Origin: Reticulitermes speratus
Lineage: Eukaryota; Arthropoda; Insecta; Blattodea; Rhinotermitidae
DNA length: 64,000 nt
Direction of reading: 5' to 3'
NCBI GenBank assembly: GCA_021186555.1
Contig: JAJKFL010000014.1
Span: 40,573,200-40,637,199 of the forward strand
The notes under the pieces are model-generated. The model searched no databases. It was not told the DNA's origin and saw nothing but the letters and a program-made list of their open reading frames with translations. Below are positions 32,438 to 44,400 of this stretch, piece by piece (within the stretch, counting starts at the first letter, position 1; the number at the start of each line of letters is the position of its first letter). The translations under genes and the position numbers were made by a program.

Positions 32438-35400
32438 GTAAAGCACATTTCTTTAAATCTAAGTATTCAAATTTTGATAAAGATTTAAATTGTATGTACT
32501 TGCATGGAAATACCAGTGAGTTGACTTGCTGATTGTGGTTTGAGAGAGAATTGGAGTTTGAGGTCTTCTGGGATGTGGTGCCATGTTGGTCAAGCAGTTT
32601 CTGAGTTTTGAAGATCATAGTGCCTTCATCTTAAGGGCCGTCTTGGGCTGCTTGACCCTGATCATCAAGGCACTACAATCCTTTGAAATGTTGTGAATTA
32701 CATGCCCAATGATACAGTCAGCATTACGCACCAGAAGCTTAAATCTGCAGCAACACTGCGGGGAGAACCTGAAGTCTGATATTGAGTCTGGATTTTTCCA
32801 TCTCCCATGGTCCCATTCTTAGGAGGGAGTGAAGAGGGGGGTACTGGTGGCTGACTGGATGGTGTATGTGGAGCTGTATTGCTTTTTTCAATGTTTATTT
32901 GATTTAGAAAACATTTCAACATGTTAACAGAGCCTCTTGTTTACATATGAAAGGTAGTCAATAAGTAAGGTTCCCTAGGTAATAAAAATTAAATGAGAAG
33001 TCTACAGTATTTAATTTAGCTAATTGATTCCACTCAGTTGTCATTACAGTGGACCCTCGAACTTGAACGGTTTGATGTTCGAACAACTTGAAACTCAAAC
33101 AAAATTCGAAGAAAATCCGGTTTTGAAACTCGAACAAAAACTCGAAAGTCGAACAAAGAATCACGTGGTCGCCTTCTCTCTCGGCTTGGTCCAGATGAAA
33201 GAAGGGTAATTCACCTTCCAGTGAACAGTAATATCCCTCCTACTATTATTATTGATTGATTATTATACAATATTTTTATGTATGTACTATTATAAATAAG
33301 AATTTTCAATTATTGAAATTAAATATACTTGTTTTATCATTATGATCTTTTGAAATAGGCACTTAAAATGTTTTATATTGGGTAAATTTTGGGGGTCTGG
33401 AAGGGATTGTGTTCGAAGTTCGAGGTTCCACTGTATTTTCCAACATAATCTTCCAAGCCACTGATGCATTCATCACATTTTGACATGAATTTAAACATTA
33501 TGTCACAGTAGAAATTGGACTCTTGTCAGGCAATGAGACATGGAACACCACTTCACTTCTCAAACAAAACAAGCTGGAATGCAGTTTTGGTGTCTGAAAT
33601 AACACTTGGGGGAGGGGGTGCTGATTCCACAATAATGAGGAAGTGGAGATGGCTGTTTGTGAATGGTTGTGAATACAAGAGCCAGATTTATACTGTGTCA
33701 AAATTTTTAAAGTCATACCAAGATGGAACAAATATGTGCATGTGCTTTGGGGTTCTGCTAAAAATAATGATACTTTAGTAGCATAAATAAGCTATATGTA
33801 ACATTGTAATGACTTCTCATTTAATTTTTATAACCCCATTGATCACATCTTGAACATGGCCTTGAAACTCTTAATGTACATATTGTAACATTTAGCATGG
33901 CATTCGGTGACATTGACGCATGCCAGAACTGCTGACACTGAAGAGATATGATGATAGTTTTTACCAATATCATCAATAGATGACACAGTGTTGAATGTTG
34001 TAAAGTGGCATGAAAGGTGTGTAACAAAGTAGTGACAAATCTTTGTTGCAGTGGTTACCAACCATGTCGCCCAGCACTGTTGAAGCGGAAGCGGGCAGTT
34101 TCAGAAGATGAGGTGAGTTATCTGTATTGATTGCATTCTTTTACAACTAACATCATGGAGCAGAGTCCTCTTCAGAAGCTAACAGTTGCTCTCCTAGTCA
34201 AATTTCTTGTATATTATAGAACCTGAAGGCTTATGATAATGTTCACAACACCTCCGCACTGGTCCCTATGCCGTGTCGGTTGTCTAGTACATCCCCTTCC
34301 ATGCTATTTCTTTGAATCTAATTTCACTATTCTCTTCTCAGTGCCTTGGTCTTGAAAGTGGCCCTCTTGCTTCTGGTTTTCCCACCAAAATCCTGTATGT
34401 ACTCATTTCTTTTCAAAGCATGTTTCAGTTGTGAAATATAAATGTCATAATTATATAATTAATTTGTTTCTTCTCCATTTAGTTCTAAGACAGGATTCTC
34501 AGCGTGCAAGAAAATTTTGTCATGTGGCTTAAATTTTCACGTGAGACTGAAGTTAAAGGTAACAAATATTGCAGTGAGAATATTTTTTTCTTTATGCAGT
34601 GCAGTTTCTATGTTTTTGAAAGTCAGTGTTGAGGATTTCAGTTGTTTGTGATCATCCGCTTAATACAGTGTTTCAACCCAACATAGCTGGTTCCGATGAA
34701 GCGGTATGGGATGACACGTGTCTTGAGTCGGCTTCCCCCACCCTTCTGGTATGGCACATACCACTCAGCATAGTGAGGCTCTGTCTTCTTTCATTAAGTG
34801 TGGTTGATTGCTTTTTTTTAATGAGACTTTCCTTCATTCATTTAATGTATTCTGTGCTTGCAAAAAGTGTTCAGTTGTATTACAAATAAAGTTTTATGGT
34901 CTGTGGTTTTTTGGTTAATTTATATTTTTATTACTGGTATTTTTTTGTAAGTTTTTGGAACCAAGTATGCATGTTACATTGAAATGGATCCAGTGTTCAT
35001 AATGATTTATTGGTTGCAATTGATCATTGATGTCAAGACTACTGAGGGGGCGTACAAAGTCTGGGTTTCAGGTTGTCCAGGCAACAAAATTTTGTACTGT
35101 GGCACCTAATATTTGTGGGTCCTTAGTGTGGAACTCGTTTCATGTCACTGTACTGGCGCCTAGAATTTTGATATGGTTTGTAGATTTTTGGAAACATTTT
35201 TTTCCCCTGGATGGCTGTATTGATGTAACGGATTTTATGGTGTCAGTACACAAGGGTTTCCCATATTGCATTTATCATGAGTCCCATAACAAATGTTAAA
35301 CTCTATAGGGTCTTCTCGTCCCATAAAAACATCTAAGAAGAGTTGAATGTGGTTAGGGGACCAAATCCAAGTGGGGGCGAGATTTTCCGCACCCATCCAG

Positions 35401-38400
35401 ACCAGCCCTGGGGCCCACGCAGCCTCTTGTGCAATGGGTACTGGGTTCCTTTCCCAAGGGTAAAGTGGCTGGGATGTAGTGTTCGCACCACCCACCACAC
35501 CCAGCGCCGAGATTAAAGAAAGAGTAGAGTTACACCTCTATTGCCTCTCTGTGTCTTCATGGCAGGTTATAGGTTGAACTTCACCTTTACCTTTACCAGA
35601 GTTGAATGTATGGTCACATATGCTTGTGTAATGTCTTTTGTGGTTCAATTGGATTTTATCTTGGGGTGTCGGTGACAGTTTGTTTAGCACCAGGGATTGT
35701 GAGTCTGGTACTATAGAGATGATGGGAATAGGGATTTTAGTGCTCCTAGTACAGTAGGTCCATGTGTAATGTTGGTGTTATGGTTGTGTAAATTGCAACA
35801 TAGTGCTAAACAATATAGAATGGTGCATTTTTTATCATAAAAATTAAAATACATTGGAACCTCGAACTTCGAACACAATCCGTTCCAGGAGACGGTTCGA
35901 CTTTCAAGTTGTTCGACTTTCTAGTTAAATTTCCCCATAAGAAATAATGTAAATTGAATTAATCCGTTCCAGACCCCCAAAATTTACCCAATATAAAACA
36001 CTTTAAGTGCCTATTTCAAAAGATCATAATGATAAAACAAGTATATTTAATTTTAATAATTGAAAATTTTTATTTATAATAGTACATACATAAAAAATAT
36101 TGTATAATAATCAATCAATAATAATAGTAGGAGGGATATTACTGTTCACTGGAAGGTGAACTACCCTTCTTTCATCTGGACTAAGAGAAGGCGACCACGT
36201 GATTGTTCGGCTTTCGAGTTTTTGTTCGAGTTTCAAAACCAGATTTTCCTTGAATTTTTTGTTCGAGTTTCAAGTTGTTCGAACATCAAACCGTTCGAAG
36301 TTCGAGGGTCCACTGTACCCAAGAATCTGGCTGTTGAATGTCCCACCAATTGCCAGTGAAAACAATGTCAATCCAAGTCTGGGCAATGCTTGTGGAATCT
36401 TTGGTCATGGAAATTTGTCAATGTTAAAGTGAAACAATCTCCAGGGCAACATTAAACATGGACTGCCTGTACAACATGACTGGCAGCCATATTTTAACTC
36501 AGGTGAGGGTTTTAGTGTTGAAAAAAATTGTGTCCCTTGGCTAGCTAAACCATATACACGTGCTATTGGAGTAATGCAACATGACCATTACAGGTTAAGA
36601 GATGCATTGGCAATTGCTGTTGAATCGACAATTATTTGAATTTGACTTCTTCAGATCTTTGCTCTTTTGGGGATATCACGCAGCATTGCTTGACCCTTGA
36701 AGATGGAAGTGATAGGCTGTCCAAGAACATTAGTAACTAATGCTGCATAACATTGCAGAAGGGCAAAGCCTGAAATCACGCATGACTAGATGAAATTATA
36801 CTCTCTTTTGTCTGTCTTTGTGTCTTTATATGAGGATGTGAATTTTTATTTGTTTTAATATTGTTTTCCCATCTCAGACTTGGTACTGTTTGTGCCTGGT
36901 AACTATTAAAATTAGGGTCTTCAGTGATGTTTTGCCTTGGACTTTGGTAGAGATACCTGAGTTTTGAAAGAACCTGCAGCCTCCGTCTTCGAGTTTCTCT
37001 TCCCAGAAGCTGGAAGTAGTAGTTTCTTCTAAAATAGTGATATCTATCTAGACCTCAGTTCCAGAGTTATGGCTTATGCTCATAAACAGTACTCTGTCCT
37101 TTTGGATGGAATAATAAGGATGGAGGGGTCCACTTTGTTGAACAGAGCACAGAAAAGTGAAGCATGTTGGTTTGTCGCTGGGCTTTGTGTAGAGTATTTC
37201 ATTGTGTGATGGTTATACTGCATCTTTAGTACAGGACTGCTGCTGCCTATTGTGTCCCATGGTCTGGGTTATTGGACCCTTGGTTGAATCATGGTATAGG
37301 ATGCTAGTGGCCCAATGGTATAGCCTGCAGATTGGTTTTGGGGAGTTTGATGTTCTTGGAGTGCCAGTTGGGGTTGGTTGGAAGCCCCTACAGCTTACTG
37401 TGGATTAAATGTGGTTTATTGCTTGTTGAAATAGTGGATAAATAGGCACTGTTCACCATCTGAAACAGCTACTGTAATTGTTGTGATTTTGTTATACTAT
37501 GTGATATGTTTATTGGGTCCATCATCACATGCTTCCTTAACTTTTTTAAGGTGGCGAAGAGTGCCTGGTTTTCAACAGTACAGCAGTACCTCAGTGAATA
37601 GAAAAGACTATATGGATGTTAGTTATGGAGGCTGAATGTAGCTGCTTGTATGAAATTTTTAATAAAGTTCCAAAACAATGTGCCATTCTGAGTGCTGTGA
37701 AATAGATTCTACCTTGTGTTGACTGAACTTCCATCCATAGAATAGTTAGTGATAACCCTTGCTTTTTGTTTAGTACGTTGTGTGCATCCAGGATCTTGTA
37801 CAGAGATCTGCATCTTGCAGTGTCATTCACATGTTTGTCATTTTTTTTTATTTCAAACCTCTGTGATCACAACATCCTGAGTGGGCTAGTATTGCTCACT
37901 TCGTACAGTATGTAAAATTACTATAAAATGAATTAAAGGCTGTTAAAATGATTACGTAGTTTGTAGTTTTCCTGAAAATTATTGGCAGTTTGGCCTTGTA
38001 GTAAGGTGGTCATCTGTGTGTACTACGTAAGCTGCATGACGCCGGTGTTGTGCTGTTGCAGAGTGATAACTGGTCAGATGACCACCTTACTACAAGGCCA
38101 AACTGCCAATAATTTTCAGGAAAACTACAAACTATGTAATCATTTTAACAGCCTTTAATTCATTTTATAGTAATTTTACATAATTTTACATACTGTACGA
38201 AGTGAGCAATACTAGCCCACTCATATTCTACATATATGAATGTAACCATATATGTAATAACTATAAGTCTATGCATTTTAATCTCCACGACCCCCTGAAG
38301 ATGGTGGTTTAAACCACCGAAATACGTATAGGGGTATTTTAAGAATAAAATATATAGCATGATATCCTGAAATACAATTTTGTAGATACTAGTCACTGAA

Positions 38401-41400
38401 AATCTCAAATTTTATTTGGTAACTATTTGATGTTTACAGGACATGGAGAACAGTCCGCCTGTGCAGGAGGCAGGCACACAGGAGGTTGTGGATCAGGTAT
38501 TTTTCAGTAACTTGTAATTGTTGCACTGGCAAAGATTGCAAATACAGTAGAACCCGGATAAGAAGTTTTCCCCTGTAAGAAGTCTGATTTTTAAAGTCCC
38601 AAAATCCTATTGCTTTTAATAAGCTTCCCTCTTAATAAGTCTTCCCGTTTAAGGAGTCCCTAATCCTCTGGTCCCTTGAAAGACTTCTTAACACTTTCAC
38701 TGCCAAAGTCGACCATGGTCGATTTAAGTATTTACGTTTTAATTTGCCAGAGTCGACTTTAGTCAATCTAAAATTTACTCTGCTCTTTTGCCTTAATTAG
38801 GCCACGCACACAATAAGTTCTTTCAGGAAACGTATTTTACATCTTTATTAAAACCTAGCTGACAACTAGAAAAAATATATGCATTTTATATATAATTTTA
38901 TATATAATTATATTTTATAATTTATGAGACGACACACTAGTTGTTTAACATTCAATAAATTCCTGGCAATTTAACGCCCTCGGGGATTTAAATACCCGGC
39001 AGTGAAAGTGTTAACAGGGTTCTACTGTATATAAAACAGGCTGCTTTAACATTTTCAGGGCATGGTTAAGATATTGAATTTAGGTGATAGATTGCATATT
39101 GGATTGTTAACACTTTAAAGCCTAAGATTAACCTAATTTGAATTTGAATTGGTTATTTTGAAAAGGTAACATGTGCTTGTACATGTAACATGTACAGGCC
39201 TTACTCATGGCCTTCTAGAATTAAACAGTAGGATTACAAATGTTTTTATAGATGAAAGTGATGTCACAAGTTACCTTTTCCAACGTGGTGAGCTTGAGGA
39301 AGGCCGAGAGAGCACTATGATACAAGAGACCCAAAAATGTCACATGCTACCTTTTCAAAACAAGCAGTTCATTTACATATTCAATTTGTACCACATACCA
39401 CGCAGTTCATCTTGGTTATAAAAACCAATCAGTTAATGTTGTATGGAGAAATGATTTTTTTGTTCTGCGAACTATACAAAACATACTGTGTGGGGATGGC
39501 ATAACATTTTTGAATGTTAAACCTTTTGGTACATAAAAGTAACTCCTGGGGCTTTGAAGGGTTAAACATTAGAATATTTTTGCAATAAGCGTGTTTCATA
39601 GTACACTTTAAAAACTATACCCCTCTTTAAACCATATTAAAATACCATCATCACAACTAAAATTTTTTGTTGTCAGTATTTAGTATTCGTTACAACATGC
39701 TTCAACTGCTTTGGTAATCTTCAGGTTATGCAAAAAAAATAACAGATTTTTTGGGGGTATATCTGTAGAGCGAGTTTGTAGATTATAAACTACAAACTTG
39801 CTCTACAGATATGCTACAATACTGAACCTTCAATTAGTCTTCTACACTCAAGAAAAGTAAAAACTTAAAACTAGATAACTACCCTACAAAATCTTTTATA
39901 AGTAAAAGTATACCATAATCAAATATTCAAGATAAAATAATCTTAAACAGTGTAAAAGCTAGGATAGCTGGATTATATACAACTACAATAATTCATGTTC
40001 AAAAACCTGAATTCCTTATGAATTGTTACCCCTTATGCAAAAATGAGATCTCATTTATTTTTATAGAACTTTGCAAAATTGCGAAAAGCGACAATTGGCT
40101 TTGTCATGTCTATCCGTCTGTCTGACTGCATGCATCAACTTGGCTTCCATCAGATGGATTTTCATGAAATTTGATATTTGAATATTTTTCGAAAATCTGT
40201 CAAGAAAATTCAAGCTCTATTGAAATTTGACAAGTATAATGGGTTCTTGAAGACGTACGTTCATTTATGACATTTTGTTAATTTCTTCTTAGAATGAGAA
40301 ATGGTTCAGACAAAATTGTAGAGAAAATGAAGAACCACATTTCTTGTTCAATAACTTTATTTATCGAAAATTGTGCCGTTTGTGAGATACTGTGGGAAAA
40401 TATGGTAGAGCCAGACAGGCCACAGATGACAATATAATATGGTGCAGAATAGTTGCAAGAATACAGACACACAATCAGAATATGTGATACTTATTGCTTT
40501 TCCACGATAACAACAGTTACGCTACCCTACCTCAATGTTACGTTATATGTACATTGCCTGTCTTGTTATATTGTGGTTCCTACATTGTGTAGTGACGAAA
40601 TGTTCTAACATTTCAGGGGAACATACTACCTCAATCTTTAGCTCCCGCTGGCTTTATACGAGGCCTATCCCCTCCTCACTCTTCCATAGCTGTGATTGGT
40701 CAAATTGTCTCAAACGGTCTTATGTAGACCCCTTTCCCCCCCTCGGTCACTTCAACATCCACCTGCACTGGTTCAGCCACTCTGTAAACAGACAGTAGAT
40801 TCCTCTGAAATATCAAAACGTGTTTTTTTTTAAATTTTATATTAGTCTCAACGATTTTATACTTGGTGCGTCTATATACATTTTTAAAAAAACTCTGATT
40901 TTATAAGTGAATGGCATTTGAACACTTGAGATATTGCATAACAATAAAGACAGAAATACCATTGGATGTAAATATATGTAGTTTTGAAACCCCCTGATGA
41001 TGGTTTTTGCATAAACCGAAACATATGTAGGGGTCTATTGAAATAAAAAAGTGGTAAAGTGAAGTGCATTTTGTTGGTGTTTCATAAACAGTGAATCAAA
41101 ACATGTATTCGCTACACACTGCAGAAACACAAAAGACAGCTATCTTATGAAACAGCTTACTGTAGTACCAGTACACCAACGTGATCTGTCACCTAATTGT
41201 GTGATAGCAAGGATTATCATGTAATGAGATCTAAGCCAGTCAGTGTTGTACCACCAACATTCTTTGAGAGCTTGATTTTTTTGTTAACTTCAACTTTCAG
41301 GTGGTTTAGTTTCCCCAATGTTTTACTGTGTCTTTAAGAAGTGTCAGACTATTATGTCATAAGATTTTGCACAGACAAGCTGCAGAGTCTTCTGTGATGT

Positions 41401-44400
41401 GACACCTTGTCATTTGACAGGTTCCTCCAAAATATTGGTACTGTAGCTATCTGACAAACTACTAGCATATTCCAGAGCACAGTATTTGTCAAAGTGAGAA
41501 CCACAGATTTTATGGAAAGGTTCAGTTTCTAAGGAATTCATTTATTTCAAGCAAGAGGTAGAGAGCATTGTGACTATGCTGGTGGTACAAAGCACTAAGA
41601 ACACTGCACATGGCAGTCAATTTCAAATGGAAGTGTTTGCAAAATTGAAACCTAACCTCAACCTCTTTACAGCCTGCTATGAAAAGATAAAATGCTTTCT
41701 GCTGTTGGTGACAGATATTTACTACATGTTTTGAACATCTGGGTCTTGTGGGGTGTTATGTCATATTGATAGACGTTTGGAAGGGTTATGGTGCCATCAT
41801 CTTCAGGGTCAAACATTCCAAAAAGAGTGAATTTCTTGTGACTTCTCTAACCCTGAAGTTTGCATAAGACTAGGATCTTCATCAGCACCACTGTGAGAAC
41901 CTCAAATTATCTTTCTGTATTGGGTTTGAGGATTTTGTTGTATTGACAGTTATTATTGTGTTGGTTATGAGAGTATTTCGAAGGCAGAGGCAGTAAATAT
42001 TTGTCCCTACCTATGAAAGTACCTGGTGCTACCACTGAGAAAACTGCAGTATGAATGAATTTTGTTCTGTTTGTAATTACAACATGGCCCCTCTGGGCTG
42101 TGTCATGGCTCAGGTGGTTAGTCACTGGCCTCTCACTGCAGAGACCTGGGTTGAAGCCCAGGACCTATGTGGGATTTGTGGTAGGCAAAGTAGGTTTTCT
42201 CAAGAGTACTTGGGTTTTCCCCTGTCATTGTAATGCCACCAGAGCTCCATGCTCATATGGTTCATGTCACTGATGCTGCGTGATCTTCATAATTGACAGT
42301 ATCATTAAATAACATACAGCTGACAACTTCTAATTATTTTTCAATCTGACTTTGGTAAAGAACATGTATAACATGAAAACCTTTTGGGCACTGGCTGTAA
42401 GCATCGCTGAACAGAATACACCTAGGGCTTGTTTTATGCTGTGGTTGCATTCTAGAAGAAGTGGGCATAAATCGAAACTGATATTCCCATAAGACAAAAG
42501 AAGACTTAAATAAAAGCAAATAAACCAACCAAACGGCATTAAACTGAAAATGAGAGAGTGCAAATTGTGAAGTGGTGTAAATTTGCAATGGGCATTAAAG
42601 CAACAAGGGCTGGGTGTAATGCTTTTTGAGGTTGTTATACACAAATTACTCTATTGTGGTGAATGTAAGCTGAAGTTCGCTCCCCTCCTTCACCTCCCCA
42701 AATCTTAACTTCCCCCAAGCTAGGGTTAGGGCATGGCACATAAAACATTTTTATGGTAAGTTAAACAGTCTGTCATGGTTGATGAGGTAATTTTGGATTA
42801 CATAAGCCCTGTCCTACATAGACTACCTTGTTTATACTTTTACATTAACCATTTTTGTTTAATTTTTATGCTTAGAATGATTTTTTTTTCCAATTGATTT
42901 ATATACTGTACCCACAGTGAATTGTCAGGAGCAGAGTTCTTCTTCAAAATCTTAATAGTTTTTCAGCTAGTCTAACTCCCAGCATTTCACTAAATTGTAG
43001 GTTCATTGCTGTGTTTACAAGAGCCAGATTAATCCAGTCCGTGTCCTCCCATCATTGCTTAAGACTTAATATCCTCCCATCTATGCCTGGGTCTTCCAAG
43101 CTGTCTCTTCAAGTATCCCCACCAAAACCTGTATGCATTTCTCATCCCTCTGTACATGCCACATACCCCCACCCATATCACCCTTCATGTTCTGATCATC
43201 CTAATAATATTTGGTGGGGGGTAAAATTCATGAAGCTTTGTATCATGCAGTGTTCTCCAGACTCCTGTTACTTGAAAACAACAAATTTATAGTTCTGTAT
43301 GTTGTAATATATACTCGTATGTTAATGATTATTCGTGCATGTATAAATTATGTTGCAGAGTTGGATACTGGCAAATGAGGTAGCACAGGAAACTGACAGT
43401 TGCTCATCAGGGCCACCAAGTGACATTGCACCAAATAGCGAAGTTGAGTCAGATATGGGTTTTCCGCAACACACGACACCCATGACTGTCCACAGTTCGT
43501 GGAGCCAGTAAGGATATCATTGTTTTACTGTTCTAGGTTTTCCTGTAATGCCTTTATGTTTCTGTACTTTGCCACCACAGCAGCTGTGAAGAATCACATG
43601 TAAGGTACATGGTAATTCTTGTGAATCACTTTATAAAGTTATGGAGGGTGGTTATCTGAGTATAGTGAGTAGGCCGTGAGTAGTAGCAAGTATAGTGAGT
43701 GGACGACCTGGGTTCAATTGCCAGTAGCTTCCTATTCAGTTGGAAGAGGGAAGGTGGTGTGCTTTCTGTGGGCATAAAGTAGCTGGTGCTGAGGTTAATC
43801 ACCATCTGGTGCTGAGGTTAAGACTGATTGGAGCTATACCTCTGCTCGCTCGCTATGTCTTCATGATGTGGACAGGGACATGTTTACCCTTCTAAAGATA
43901 TGGGTTTGTGATTCGTATCAATTGAGTGTATGGAACCATAGTAGCTCACTGTAGTGAATAGGCTATGCAATGGATGACAGGAAGATTGGGGTTCAGTTTT
44001 CTGAGGGGGGGGGGGGGGGCAGAAAATGTTTCCTCCACAGTGTCCACACTGGTTCTGGGACCTACCTAATGTACTATCCAATGTGTACAAAGGACTTTTG
44101 AAAACATGAACCTCAGTGTAGTGCTCAAGGTCAAAGAATGGAGTTATGCCTCCATTCAAATATATATATCCTTATCATGGTGTTTACTACAGCACAGAAC
44201 TGTACCTTTTTTACATTTCACAAATCAGAATGTAGAGGTCCTGTCATTTCTTAGGTGCTTAGTCACCAGCCTCTCACGATGGAGACATGCGCTCAATCTC
44301 AGAACACTCTGTTTGATTTGTGGTGGACAGCGTGGCATTGCAACAGGTTTTGCTCCAAGTACAATGGGTTTCCCCTGTCTCTATCATTGCACTGATGCTT

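Noticed and set aside
32254-32532. 92-codon frame overlapping the proposed start exon
   Set aside because: It lies in another frame than cyclin E, has no recognisable domain and would ignore the good splice sites.
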